Assembly (NCBI RefSeq): GCF_013393945.1
Contig: NZ_CP040297.1
Coordinates: 1,628,804 to 1,692,803 of the forward strand
Length of the DNA stretch: 64,000 nucleotides
Source: Nostoc sp. TCL26-01
GTDB lineage: Bacteria > Cyanobacteriota > Cyanobacteriia > Cyanobacteriales > Nostocaceae
Reading direction: 5' to 3'
Shown: piece after piece, positions 17,358-26,404 of the stretch
Position numbering within the stretch: the first letter of the stretch is position 1
How the letters are laid out: every line of letters begins with the position of its first letter
The notes under the pieces: model-generated
Databases searched by the model: none
The model's input: the letters and a program-made list of their open reading frames with translations, nothing else
Told to the model about the DNA's origin: nothing
Made by a program: the position numbers and the translations under genes

Positions 17358-18539
17358 TTATATCATACCTGCCATTCTTTGCAGTTTTCTAGCGACTTCT
17401 TCCATTATATAAAAGAAGGTAAAAAATCTGAGTAGTTCATCTATGGAATAGTCTGTTTGCGGTATGGTTTTGAGTTGTTCCAATTCCTTTGTAGCTTGAA
17501 AAAGAGCAACATCTATTTCTGTTAAAGATATGTGAGTTTCCCTCGATTTAACTGCCATTGCTAAGGTGAGGAGAGAATTTTGTGTTTCATTTGATAGTGC
17601 GGTAATTTGGGGTGATAACATTTGCCAAAAAGTATCCTGTTTTCTGGCTAATACTGTATGCTCCATCGCCAAAATATGTTCCCAAATTCTGCGGATGAGA
17701 AATTCCCCAGCTTCATTAAGCTGTGTTTCTGATGATTCATTTGTTTGTCCCTGTTTAACTTCTTGCCAGAGTTCTCTGCTTGTTCTTAGAGACGTGATGA
17801 TAGTTATTTTCAAAGCATCTACAGATTGGCGATCATATGTTCCTGTTAACGCACATTCTATAACTAGGTGATAAAATTGTTGCAAGTTTACCAAGATTTG
17901 CGATAAGCAACGCCTCAGTTCTGTATCCGCATGAGCAGGAAAAATTAAATTATTAACGAGTAAGGCAACAGCAATACCTAAAAGAGTTTCTAAAAATCTA
18001 TGCCAAGCATATATTAAAGGTGAACTACTATGACTCAAAATCACGATCGCTGATACATAACCTGCTAACTTGGCTGCTTCGTTAAATTGCCAATAATAAG
18101 CCAGCCATAAAGTAATAAATACACATATTCCTAATGACCAAAAATTACTCCCCAAAACAGAAACAAATATGACACCAGCGATAGCCCCAGTCACCGTTCC
18201 GATTAATCGCTGCACACCTTGCTTAAAAGTACTACCGTGGGTAGATGACATAACAATAATTGCCGCAATCACTGCATAAAATGGATATTCCCATTGCAAC
18301 TTTTGGGCAATTACAAGCGCCAGTGCAGCAGCGACACCCATTTTAAATGCCATCTTGCCGTGGATAATCAATGACAGACCTTTAGGTGTTGCTGCCCAAG
18401 TGATAAATTTGGAGATAATTGGGACATGATGCGATCGCAGAACACCCACCTTTCTTTGAAAACGCTCCGCGAATGATGAAGCTTGGGAATTTTTGCCTCG
18501 ATTATCGGTGGGAGAAAGACGCTTACTAGGTTTTACCAT
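17358..18539 (-). CDS. FUSC-family membrane transporter (aromatic acid exporter-like)
   Basis: A 393-residue inner membrane protein. After a polar basic N-terminus there are about six membrane helices in residues 65-200 (including FYAVIAAIIVMSS with the FUSC-typical GSTFKQGVQRLIGTVTGA), followed by a cytoplasmic helical domain of about 190 residues. This is one half of the long AaeB/YccS architecture, typical of short ArAE/FUSC proteins. The substrate is unknown. DUF4385 follows seven bases downstream. A 15-codon match to its C-terminus is found at 16438-16480, next to the IS element. Confidence 0.85.
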   Translation of the reverse strand: MVKPSKRLSPTDNRGKNSQASSFAERFQRKVGVLRSHHVPIISKFITWAATPKGLSLIIHGKMAFKMGVAAALALVIAQKLQWEYPFYAVIAAIIVMSSTHGSTFKQGVQRLIGTVTGAIAGVIFVSVLGSNFWSLGICVFITLWLAYYWQFNEAAKLAGYVSAIVILSHSSSPLIYAWHRFLETLLGIAVALLVNNLIFPAHADTELRRCLSQILVNLQQFYHLVIECALTGTYDRQSVDALKITIITSLRTSRELWQEVKQGQTNESSETQLNEAGEFLIRRIWEHILAMEHTVLARKQDTFWQMLSPQITALSNETQNSLLTLAMAVKSRETHISLTEIDVALFQATKELEQLKTIPQTDYSIDELLRFFTFFYIMEEVARKLQRMAGMI

Positions 18540-18594
18540 GCCTTTCCCATCCTAAATACCCAGACTAACCTCATATGACAACCAGGAGATAGTG

Positions 18595-18921
18595 ATGAAA
18601 ATTTACTATATAACTTTAAATAATACAGATGAAGCACGAAAAATTGGTCGCACATTACTTGAGCGTAAGTTAGCAGTTTGTGTCAACTGGTTTCCAATTA
18701 CTTGTGCTTATAATTGGCAAGGAGAAATTACTGAAGAAGCAGAAGTAGTTCTGATTGTCAAGACTCAAGATGGTTATGCTTTAGAAATAGAGCAAGTGAT
18801 TCAAGAAAATATTACCTATACTAATTTTATGGCTGAAATTTCACCTGTAGCCGTGAATCAAAGTTTTCTCAATTGGTTAAACGCTGAAGTCCCAGTGCGA
18901 TCGCTACAACCTACCCCATGA
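18595..18921 (+). CDS. cutA: CutA1 divalent cation tolerance protein
   Basis: A 108-residue protein of the CutA1 family, small trimers linked to copper and other divalent metal tolerance. The family pattern is visible: ARKIGRTLLERKLAVCVNWFPITCAYNWQGEI (read in two parts), EEAEVVLIVKT, and a C-terminal QSFLNWLNAEV. I chose the ATG at 18595 because AGGAG lies six bases upstream. A GTG at 18592 is also in frame. It is monocistronic. Confidence 0.93.
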   Translation: MKIYYITLNNTDEARKIGRTLLERKLAVCVNWFPITCAYNWQGEITEEAEVVLIVKTQDGYALEIEQVIQENITYTNFMAEISPVAVNQSFLNWLNAEVPVRSLQPTP

Positions 18922-18934
18922 GAATTTTTAAGTC

Positions 18935-19050
18935 AGAGAGTGAGGGAGTGCTGAGTGCTGTTAGCGGAAGCGGGGCGTTTAGCCCGTGCTGAGTGAGGGA
19001 GTGAGGGAGTGCTGAGTGCTGTTCGCCCTTGGCGTTCCCGAAGGGTGTGA
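18935..19050. repeat. Interspersed repeat GTGCTGAGTGCTGTTAGCGG type
   Basis: The core ttagcggaagcggggcg plus cccgtgctgagtgaggga recurs at 36785-36898 and 41786-41840 (inverted) and at 42862-42925 (same strand). All copies lie between genes. The outer parts are themselves gtgctga/gagggag short repeats. Confidence 0.8.
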
Positions 19051-19068
19051 TGAGTAAATTTTCACTAT

Positions 19069-19128
19069 GTTTCTAATGACTAATGACTATTGACTATTGA
19101 CCATTGACCATTGACCATTGACCATTGA
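19069..19128. repeat. STRR heptamers (attgacc)
   Basis: Seven to eight consecutive attgact/attgacc heptamers lie upstream of the gene at 19201. Confidence 0.8.
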
Positions 19129-19200
19129 CTCTTCCCATAAACTGATGCCAAGAAGACAAAAAGCTGGTCAAATAGAAGTAACGTTGCTTACACCGGAGTA

Positions 19201-20301
19201 ATGACAGATCGCGTATTAATTCTTGGAGGCAGGGGGCGAATTGGTGGTAGTGTTGCTCAAGATATAGCCACCTATACCCAAGCGCAGATTACTATTACGG
19301 GACGTTCTCCACAAACTGCTAAAAGTAGTAGCTGGGATTTGGGAGAGAGAGCGAAGTTTTTGGTGTTAGATTTGGCTGAGGTTGACAAATTACGGGAAGC
19401 GATCGCCAACTCTAATCTAGTTATTCATTGTGCGGGGCCGTTTCACTATCGAGATGCCAATGTTCTGAAAATCTGCATTGAACAAGGCGTTAACTATTTA
19501 GATGTTAGTGATCATCGTTCTTTTACTAGTAAGGCTTTAAAATATCATCAGCAAGCCGTTGCTGCGGGTGTAACGGCAATAGTCAATACAGGGATTTTTC
19601 CTGGTATTTCTAATAGTATGGTACGTCAGGGAGTTGAGCAATTTGACGAGCCAGAAAAGATTCATTTAAGTTATTTAGTAGCTGGTTCTGGTGGTGCGGG
19701 AATTACAGTCATGCGGACTACATTTCTCGGTTTGCAATATCCTTTTACGGCTTGGTTGGATGGTCAATGGCAAACAGTTAAACCCTATAGTCAAAGAGAA
19801 GTGGTGAATTTTCCTTCACCCTATGGAAACACTGGGGTTTATTGGTTTGATATGCCAGAAACTTTTACTCTACCCGCAGCTTTCCCCACAGTGAAAACTG
19901 TGATCACTAAATTTGGCTCAGTCCCCGATTTTTATAATCACTTAACTTGGATTGCTGCACATATTTTTCCTAAATGGTTAATGCAACGTCATGGGGCGAT
20001 TGAATTCTTATCTCATGTGAGTCATTTCATGACAGATGTGACTAATCCTTTTAGTGGGATTGGTGTTGCGGTACGCTCGGAAGTTACAGGTATAAAAGCA
20101 GGTAAAAAGGATATTTATTGCTCAACTTTAGTACATGAAAATACAGCAGTAGCGTCTGGTTGTGGTACAGGTAGTATTGCTCAATTTTTATTAGAAGGTA
20201 AGTTGCAAAAACCAGGAGTTTGGGCAGTAGAATCAGCGCTATCGACAGATTTATTTATCCAAGCTATGCAAAGCCGAGGTATCACAATTCATCACAGTTA
20301 A
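19201..20301 (+). CDS. Saccharopine dehydrogenase-like NAD(P)-binding protein
   Basis: A 366-residue protein with an N-terminal Rossmann fold (VLILGGRGRIGGSVAQDI, residues 4-21), then FLVLDLAEVDKLREAI and VIHCAGPFHYRDANVL, as in saccharopine dehydrogenase/trans-acting enoyl reductase families. The C-terminal half carries a long substrate domain. A lysine-pathway role is unlikely from sequence alone and the substrate cannot be named. The start ATG is preceded by ACCGGAG about six bases upstream. It is monocistronic. Confidence 0.82.
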   Translation: MTDRVLILGGRGRIGGSVAQDIATYTQAQITITGRSPQTAKSSSWDLGERAKFLVLDLAEVDKLREAIANSNLVIHCAGPFHYRDANVLKICIEQGVNYLDVSDHRSFTSKALKYHQQAVAAGVTAIVNTGIFPGISNSMVRQGVEQFDEPEKIHLSYLVAGSGGAGITVMRTTFLGLQYPFTAWLDGQWQTVKPYSQREVVNFPSPYGNTGVYWFDMPETFTLPAAFPTVKTVITKFGSVPDFYNHLTWIAAHIFPKWLMQRHGAIEFLSHVSHFMTDVTNPFSGIGVAVRSEVTGIKAGKKDIYCSTLVHENTAVASGCGTGSIAQFLLEGKLQKPGVWAVESALSTDLFIQAMQSRGITIHHS

Positions 20302-20408
20302 GATTGCCAGCAATAGACAATAGGTATAAGAGTTTTGTTCGGGAGCATCTCACTTTTTTTTATTATCTTGTTAAAAAATAAAAATTTGTATGCCCCCTTT
20401 TGTCTTAG

Positions 20409-20729
20409 TTAATTTTTAAAAAACTTACAGATTAATTCACCAGGATCTTGGTTTTTAAATGCTACTACAGTACCATCTTTTTGCACCTTGACTTTTTGAC
20501 GACAGTTATAAAGTTCAATGGGAGTTTGTTTGCCATCAACACTCACACTTGCTCTATATTCCCAATAATTTTTAGCACTACGATTAATGCTAACTATGCA
20601 AATCCGATGACCTTGATAGTTACGACATACTTGAGCAAAAGCAGGAGATGCAATAGTGTTTGAGACAATTAATAGTAGTATTAAGGCGATATGTTTGGAT
20701 AGTTTTACGTTCAAATTTGATAGTCTCAT
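20409..20729 (-). CDS. Secreted small protein, hypothetical
   Basis: A 106-residue protein with a clear signal peptide (ALILLLIVSNTIASPAFAQ, cleavage near residue 33). The mature part is about 73 residues and holds four cysteines (VCRNYQGHRICIV, LYNCRQK, GELICKFFK), which could form two disulfides in the periplasm. It is five bases from the end of the metallo-hydrolase gene upstream and may share its transcript. Family unknown. Confidence 0.7.
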   Translation of the reverse strand: MRLSNLNVKLSKHIALILLLIVSNTIASPAFAQVCRNYQGHRICIVSINRSAKNYWEYRASVSVDGKQTPIELYNCRQKVKVQKDGTVVAFKNQDPGELICKFFKN

Positions 20730-20734
20730 ACCAT

Positions 20735-21421
20735 CTATACTTTACCGCACTGTTGATTCGCTGGTAAAGCTTCTAGCATCCTCTTGGGTTTGGGCAAATT
20801 TAGGTGATTCATCAACTCAATAAACTCATAGCGATCGCGTCCAGCAAACCGGGGATTCCAACGTTTTTCTTCACCGATGGTAGAAACTGTCTGCCCTTGG
20901 TAATCGTGACCAGGATAAACTAATGTATCTTCTGGTAGGGTAAATAATTTTTGGGTGACAGCATCGTATAATACTCCAGGGTCGCCACTTTGAAAGTCAG
21001 TACGACCACAACCACGAATCAATAGAGCATCTCCGGTTAACAAGTGCGTACCATTGACGAGATAAGCTAAATGACTATTGGTATGACCAGGAGTAGCGAT
21101 CACTTGAATCTCTACATTCCCCAATCTTAATCTCTGACCATCCCCCAGCGCAAAATCGGCACAACTAGCGGCGGCGTTCTCTGGTACAACACCCAAGCAC
21201 CCAGTCAGCCCCCTGAGTCTATCTGTACCAGTGATATGATCGGCGTGGATATGGGTTTCTAGACAATATTGCAAAGTCAGTCCTAATTCTCGCAGTACCT
21301 GTAAGTCACGTTCTACCTGTTCGATCACCGGATCAACTAAAATAGCCACCTTAGTTTCTGAATCAGCAATCAGGTAAGTATAGGTACTTGATTCTTGGTC
21401 GAAAAGTTGGCGAAATAGCAT
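20735..21421 (-). CDS. ETHE1-like persulfide dioxygenase (metallo-beta-lactamase fold)
   Basis: A 228-residue MBL-fold protein. The metal motif THIHADH, the later GHTNSHLAY and the ETHE1-like segment LLIRGCGRTDFQSGD identify it as a likely glutathione persulfide dioxygenase, a mononuclear-iron enzyme in sulfide and persulfide oxidation. PGHDYQG near residue 170 supplies another metal ligand. I start at the ATG at 21421 (MLFRQLFDQESSTY), which matches the family. An upstream in-frame ATG at 21463 lacks a good Shine-Dalgarno. Confidence 0.88.
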   Translation of the reverse strand: MLFRQLFDQESSTYTYLIADSETKVAILVDPVIEQVERDLQVLRELGLTLQYCLETHIHADHITGTDRLRGLTGCLGVVPENAAASCADFALGDGQRLRLGNVEIQVIATPGHTNSHLAYLVNGTHLLTGDALLIRGCGRTDFQSGDPGVLYDAVTQKLFTLPEDTLVYPGHDYQGQTVSTIGEEKRWNPRFAGRDRYEFIELMNHLNLPKPKRMLEALPANQQCGKV

Positions 21422-21673
21422 AGTTTGTCGCTGCAACGCAAACGCAGGACTAGAAATAAACAAGTTTCTCTCAACAGCAGCATAGGTGCTAAGTGAATTG
21501 ATTTCAGTAACTCCTGCGCCAAACTTGCTGAATTCTTCTTCATTTCTGGTTTGCCAAAGTTTAAGTACCTACGCATAAGTATTTATGTATTTTTCAACAA
21601 TACTGAAATCGCTGTATCTCATTGCTATTGCCTATTGCCTCTCTCAGCTAGATAATTTATTTTGCACAACTAC

Positions 21674-21784
21674 TTATCCTTGGCGATTCTTGGCAGTAAA
21701 CAAACCCCAGATGACAAAAACCGTCAACCCTAAATAAGCTGATACAGTTAACCACTCTTGCCAGTTAGTCAATAAATTATTCAT
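21674..21784 (-). CDS. 36-residue single-span membrane miniprotein (candidate)
   Basis: A short ORF from ATG at 21784 to TAA at 21674. After MNNLLTNWQEW comes a hydrophobic helix (about residues 12-30, VSAYLGLTVFVIWGLFTAKN) and a basic end (KNRQG). This is the profile of small subunits of photosynthetic or respiratory complexes, but I do not recognise it as a known Psa, Psb, Pet or Ndh subunit. No strong Shine-Dalgarno is seen. It was found by reading, below the usual ORF cutoff. Confidence 0.45.
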   Translation of the reverse strand: MNNLLTNWQEWLTVSAYLGLTVFVIWGLFTAKNRQG

Positions 21785-21952
21785 CAGTAAAAATGCGGCA
21801 AATCACCACAAAATCTTCTCTATCCTCTATCTTACGCCTTGCCGCTATCAGTAGATTCCTCATTGAAATCATAAAAAATTTCTGCTAGTTTTCCGGAATT
21901 GCCAACAGCGCCGTGGTATTACTTATCAGTACAGCGAATTATACAGAAACTC

Positions 21953-22020
21953 TATAATGAACCCTCTGGGGGATATCCCCACTGCTTTCACCAAAGCCCG
22001 GTTATAAAAACTGGGCTTTT
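21953..22020 (+). ncRNA. Candidate small RNA or leader with Rho-independent terminator
   Basis: A consensus -10 box tataat (21953-21958) is followed by a hairpin-forming tgggggatatcccca (about 21967-21981) and then a terminator-like stem (aaagcccggtt/aactgggcttt, 21993-22020) ending in TTTT. The predicted product from about 21965 is some 55 nt. No clear -35 box is visible. The plus-strand gene at 22102 follows, so this could also be an attenuated leader. Confidence 0.4.
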
Positions 22021-22101
22021 GGCTTTGATATCTGCCTGTAGTAGCAAACAGTGTACTCACATTTTTGAGTAGATTAACAACAGGCTATCTCTAGGGCAGT
22101 T

Positions 22102-22926
22102 ATGACTTTTGTGAACAGTGAAGATTTGGTGCTGGTTGTTGGTGCTACTGGTGGAGTAGGACAACTGGTAGTAGCTAAGTTGTTGGAAAAAAATGTGAAG
22201 GTTCGCATCCTGACGCGGAGTGTGGAAAAAGCAACAAAGATGTTTGCCAATCAAGTGGAAGTTGTGGTTGGTGATATCCGCAAACCCAATACACTCCCCG
22301 CAGCAGTAAACGGTGTGACTCACATCATATCTTGTACTGGCACTACCGCTTTTCCCTCAGCTAGATGGGAGTTTGAGCCAGAACCTAATTTATTAGAATG
22401 GGGGAAATTTTTTCTCGATTCTGATTATAGGGAAGCGCAAGCCAAGAATAGCCCAGCCAAGCTTGATGCAGATGGTGTGAGTAATTTAGTCGCCGCCGCA
22501 CCACGTAATTTAAAAAGGTTTGTGTTTGTTTCTTCTTTAGGCATTCGCCGCAAACATCAGCTACCGTTTAAGATTCTCAATGGGTTTGGTGTGCTGGATG
22601 CCAAACAAAAGGGTGAAACTGTTGTGATCAATTCGGGATTACCTTACACTATTATCCGTCCAGGACGCTTGATTGACGGCCCTTACACTTCTTATGACCT
22701 CAATACTCTGCTGAAGGCGACAACTGGCGGTAAGCTGGATGTAGTTTTGGGTCAAGGTGATACTATTGCAGGTGATGCTAGTCGAATTGATGTCGCCGCA
22801 GCTTGCGTGGAATCTATCTTTTATCCATCTAGTACAGGGCAAGTTTTTGAGTTAATCAATCAAGGTACAAGGCCATCTGTGATTGATTGGGAAAAACTGT
22901 TTTCTGGCTTAACAACTCCTATTTAG
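22102..22926 (+). CDS. NAD(P)-binding NmrA/atypical SDR-family protein
   Basis: A 274-residue protein with a glycine-rich dinucleotide motif VVGATGGVGQLVVAKLL (about residues 12-28), VVVGDIRKPNTL, and a YxxxK-free active region (RFVFVSSLGIRRK), as in atypical short-chain dehydrogenases of the NmrA group. TIIRPGRLIDGPYTSYDL is the typical substrate-side segment. Cyanobacterial and plastid members often assist complex assembly or redox sensing, but the role here is unknown. Its 3' end overlaps the convergent MFS gene by eight bases. Confidence 0.85.
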   Translation: MTFVNSEDLVLVVGATGGVGQLVVAKLLEKNVKVRILTRSVEKATKMFANQVEVVVGDIRKPNTLPAAVNGVTHIISCTGTTAFPSARWEFEPEPNLLEWGKFFLDSDYREAQAKNSPAKLDADGVSNLVAAAPRNLKRFVFVSSLGIRRKHQLPFKILNGFGVLDAKQKGETVVINSGLPYTIIRPGRLIDGPYTSYDLNTLLKATTGGKLDVVLGQGDTIAGDASRIDVAAACVESIFYPSSTGQVFELINQGTRPSVIDWEKLFSGLTTPI

Positions 22927-24094
22927 TATTCCCACCAGCAAAAATACATCCACCCGTTAGCAAAAACGCCAATGTCGCACCCAATGTACCTGCAATCGGT
23001 GTAATTGCTTGGGGTTGGAGGAAAATTGCCCCAAATATACTCATTGCTAAAGCAAAACCACCAAAATATGTGCCTATTGCTAAACCTTCCCAAGGACGAG
23101 ATACTAACTTGAAAGCAAAAGGTATTGTGCCGTTGATGATGAGACTAAAGCCGAATATGAGCAGGCACAGAAAAGGAACTTGCAAACTGACGAAAACCAT
23201 AACTAGCAGTGAAATCAGGGTGATACCAATACCCAGCAGCATGGCTTGACGATCGCCTATCTTCACACTCAACCACCCAGCAGGTAAACTAGCAATGGCG
23301 ATCGCTAATCCTACCCACACCATCAACCAATCATTACCAGGAAACTGGGTAAGTAAAATCTGGCTTAAAACACCCATCAGCAACCGAGAACCCCACCCCA
23401 CACTAAAACCTGTAGTCAAAATTAGACTCAATTTAAACCAAGGTAGGGATACGGTTTTTTTGGGATATTCATCAACTGGTGGATCTTGATAGTTGACTAA
23501 TCGCAACACATATGCAGTCGCCAGTAAGACTAGAGAAGCGATCAAAAAGGCAAATATTGAGCCTAAACTGAGGATAAACTTATTGGCGATCGGTCGAAAA
23601 GCCCCAACTATTCCCCCAGCTAAGGTAACAACGCTAAATGCTAAGGGTAATTCAGCAGGTGTGGAGTATTTATTAAGTAAAGCCATCGCTGGACTACGAA
23701 ATATTGTCATGGCTAACGCCCAAGCGACTAAGGTGATTGGTAAGAGCGATCGCCAAACAGATTTCGGTTCCACAAAAGTGACAATACATGGTATGGCAAT
23801 CAACAAAGTCGCTGACAGGATCACACCTGCGGAAATAAAGAGAAATCGACTACCTACCCAACGTTGGTTTTGTTCAGAAAGTCCACCCATGAGTGGTTCT
23901 AGAATCACACTCAAGGCATTTTCAATGACTAACAAACTGACGGCTAAAGATGGGGGAAAACCAAACTGAACGAGAAGCTGGGGTAGATAAGCATGATAAA
24001 CTAACCAACAAAGGGTAATTGCTGCCTGTAATCCGGCTAATACCCAAACCCGAACCCATAAAATATTTGACGATAACTTTAAACCGTTCATCAT
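22919..24094 (-). CDS. Major facilitator superfamily transporter
   Basis: A 391-residue inner membrane protein with about 12 hydrophobic spans in two halves joined by a polar loop near residues 205-220 (VNYQDPPVDEYPKKTV). The MFS loop 2-3 motif is weak (GGLSEQNQRWVGSRF), while a GDRQAMLLG segment occurs in the second half at the equivalent place. The substrate is unknown. It overlaps the 3' end of the NAD-binding gene on the other strand by eight bases. Confidence 0.83.
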   Translation of the reverse strand: MMNGLKLSSNILWVRVWVLAGLQAAITLCWLVYHAYLPQLLVQFGFPPSLAVSLLVIENALSVILEPLMGGLSEQNQRWVGSRFLFISAGVILSATLLIAIPCIVTFVEPKSVWRSLLPITLVAWALAMTIFRSPAMALLNKYSTPAELPLAFSVVTLAGGIVGAFRPIANKFILSLGSIFAFLIASLVLLATAYVLRLVNYQDPPVDEYPKKTVSLPWFKLSLILTTGFSVGWGSRLLMGVLSQILLTQFPGNDWLMVWVGLAIAIASLPAGWLSVKIGDRQAMLLGIGITLISLLVMVFVSLQVPFLCLLIFGFSLIINGTIPFAFKLVSRPWEGLAIGTYFGGFALAMSIFGAIFLQPQAITPIAGTLGATLAFLLTGGCIFAGGNTK

Positions 24095-24171
24095 AAAAAT
24101 AGAGGGGTTAATTCTGTAGAATTATCTTTCCCCTCTAAACTATTTATATTTTATATTCGCACTTTTCCGGC

Positions 24172-25344
24172 TTAATATTCGGGAACAGATGAGTCTACTT
24201 CTCGACTCCAAGCTGTGATTCCACCTTTAACATTTGTCCCCACAATTCCAAATTCTTTAAGAATTGCCAGGGCTTTCGCTGATCGCCCACCCATTTTACA
24301 ATGAGCAATTAAACGATGACCGTTGAGTACTTCTTTTACCTTCGCTACACCCGTACCGTTTTCAATCTCTGGTAAAGGTACTAACACAGAACCAGGAATC
24401 TTGGCGATTTCGTACTCGTTGGGGTTGCGAACATCTAGTAAGACAAAATCCTTAGCGCCACTATCCAACAATTCTTTTAACTGAATGACAGTCATTTCTT
24501 GAATTTCTTGCTGCTGTTGCGCCTCTGCGGCTTTGGCTTGAGGGATACCACAGAATTGTTCGTAGTCTATCAGCTTTTCAATGACTGGGCGGATGGGGTT
24601 AGGACGCAGCTTTAACTCCCGGAATTTCATCTCTAAGGCATTGTACAGTAAAAGCCTGCCACTTAAAGTATTGCCATTGCCCAAAATAATTTTCACAGTT
24701 TCCGTGGCTTGAATCACACCAATAATTCCTGGCAGAATCCCTAAAACTCCACCTTCTGCACAGGAAGGAACCATTCCTGGTGGTGGTGGTTCTGGGTACA
24801 AGTCGCGGTAGTTCGGCCCACCTTCGTAGTTAAATACCGTTGCTTGTCCTTCAAAACGGAAAATAGAACCGTAAACGTTAGGTTTGTTCAACAACACACA
24901 AGCGTCGTTCACAAGATATCTAGTAGGGAAGTTATCTGTCCCATCCACCACGATATCGTAATCTTTCACAATATCTAGGGCATTTTCCGAACTGAGACGA
25001 GTTTCATAAAGATCAACCTGACAGTAAGGATTAATCTCATGAATCCGGTTTTTTGCTGATGCAATTTTGGGTTTACCTACCCAGGATGTCCCATGAATCA
25101 CTTGGCGTTGGAGGTTGGAAGTATCAACAACATCAAAATCGACAATCCCGATACGTCCAATACCTGCGGCTGCTAAATACAAGAGTAATGGTGAACCCAG
25201 TCCACCCGTACCAATACACAACACACTAGCAGCCTTGAGGCGTTTTTGCCCTTCTACGCCCACTTCCGGTAAAATTAGGTGGCGTGAGTAGCGTTCGTAG
25301 TCGTCTTTAGTCAACTGGATTTCATCCAGATTGGGGTTTAGCAT
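24172..25344 (-). CDS. moeB: MoeB/MoeZ: ThiF-type adenylyltransferase fused to rhodanese domain
   Basis: A 390-residue two-domain protein. Residues about 15-265 form an E1-like adenylyltransferase (SRHLILPEVGVEGQKRL, nucleotide-binding GTGGLGSPLLLYLAAAG, VDGTDNFPTRYLVND). Residues about 285-390 form a rhodanese domain with the active-site Cys in AHCKMGGRSA. Such proteins activate the C-terminal Gly of sulfur carriers (MoaD, ThiS, CysO) and pass sulfur for molybdopterin, thiamine or cysteine synthesis. The usual zinc Cys pairs are not obvious in the ThiF part. It is monocistronic. Confidence 0.92.
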   Translation of the reverse strand: MLNPNLDEIQLTKDDYERYSRHLILPEVGVEGQKRLKAASVLCIGTGGLGSPLLLYLAAAGIGRIGIVDFDVVDTSNLQRQVIHGTSWVGKPKIASAKNRIHEINPYCQVDLYETRLSSENALDIVKDYDIVVDGTDNFPTRYLVNDACVLLNKPNVYGSIFRFEGQATVFNYEGGPNYRDLYPEPPPPGMVPSCAEGGVLGILPGIIGVIQATETVKIILGNGNTLSGRLLLYNALEMKFRELKLRPNPIRPVIEKLIDYEQFCGIPQAKAAEAQQQQEIQEMTVIQLKELLDSGAKDFVLLDVRNPNEYEIAKIPGSVLVPLPEIENGTGVAKVKEVLNGHRLIAHCKMGGRSAKALAILKEFGIVGTNVKGGITAWSREVDSSVPEY

Positions 25345-25432
25345 AAGAGATTGAATGAGGAAGCGCGGATTATTGATTGTATCGAAAAATGATATCCGTC
25401 TTGAGAGTTAAGTATTTAAGATATGTTATCAA

Positions 25433-26290
25433 TTAGTGTGTGTCTAACCATAAGACTAAATCAGCCAAGCTGGTAAAATCTAACAGTGCTTCACCGAGAT
25501 TTTCTAATTGTTCTAGGGAGAGAGTATTTAGGCGATCGCTGATATCTTGTGGTAATTCTCCCACTCTTCGTGTTATTAATCGGAGAATCAGCGATCGCTC
25601 TCTTTGCTGACCGATTTGCTCACCACGTTGCAGTCCGCGTTCTTCTCCACGTTGCTCACCCTCAGCGAGAATTTCTTGATAAATCACCGACTCGCGCATC
25701 ATACCCTCCCGAAATATTTGTCTAATCAAATCCTTTCTATATTTTAACCCTGCCAATATTTGCGTATAAGCCGATATTTCTGGTCGTTGTGTTGGTTCAA
25801 CTTGACTCACTTGTTGGACAACTCTTTGTAGTAATTGTTGTGGTTGAGTTGTTGCTGTGAGTGGTGCTAAGGGTAACAATGCAGGATCATTAAGAAACAT
25901 CTCTGGGTTTTCTTCCCACATCCGAATCACTCGATACTCATGACGGGTATTTTCGACTGTGAATGCTGTTTCGATGATTGTTCCTGGTGCGGGAGGAAGT
26001 AATAAGACGACTACTTGCGTAATTGGCAGACGATATAAACGATACAATCTCACCCAATAATCCAGCATTCGCAGGGGTAATGGTGGTGTGGATTCGAGTT
26101 GGGTTTGAAATTCTAGATGCAGAATGCGTCCTTCTAGTTGTAGAAATGTGACGTAATCAGCTCTTATTGGTTCGATACTCAATTCGGTTTTCAGGACTTT
26201 GACGACAGTTTGTGGTGTTCCTAACACCCAACTGGCAAAGGTTTCGGGATGTTTTTCTGATAACAGTTTACAAAGATTATCAAATGACAT
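25433..26290 (-). CDS. Rpn-family putative nuclease with C-terminal DUF4351, copy 1
   Basis: A 285-residue protein of the Rpn/PD-(D/E)XK transposase-like nuclease group. The N-terminal nuclease core includes RADYVTFLQLEGRILHLEFQ with the Asp and the ExQ active site. The C-terminus (LNTLSLEQLENLGEALLDF) is a DUF4351 domain. A flexible linker near residues 208-232 has repeated RGEQ/RGEE units (GEERGLQRGEQIGQQ). The neighbour at 26405-27238 is nearly identical, so this is a tandem duplication. The linker is the main length difference (8 residues). Confidence 0.87.
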   Translation of the reverse strand: MSFDNLCKLLSEKHPETFASWVLGTPQTVVKVLKTELSIEPIRADYVTFLQLEGRILHLEFQTQLESTPPLPLRMLDYWVRLYRLYRLPITQVVVLLLPPAPGTIIETAFTVENTRHEYRVIRMWEENPEMFLNDPALLPLAPLTATTQPQQLLQRVVQQVSQVEPTQRPEISAYTQILAGLKYRKDLIRQIFREGMMRESVIYQEILAEGEQRGEERGLQRGEQIGQQRERSLILRLITRRVGELPQDISDRLNTLSLEQLENLGEALLDFTSLADLVLWLDTH

Positions 26291-26404
26291 TGATGATGAG
26301 TGTCAGTTTAATGCAGCTTGACTATTATCCTGTTTTTCTGGTACTTAAGTTGCTGTGATGAGTTGGCGATCGCATCTCGTCAACTTAGACTCAGAAATAT
26401 TTTA

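Noticed and set aside
22887..23969. Plus-strand frames opposite the MFS gene
   Set aside because: Their composition is basic and Pro-rich with no family match, while the minus strand encodes a complete MFS transporter.
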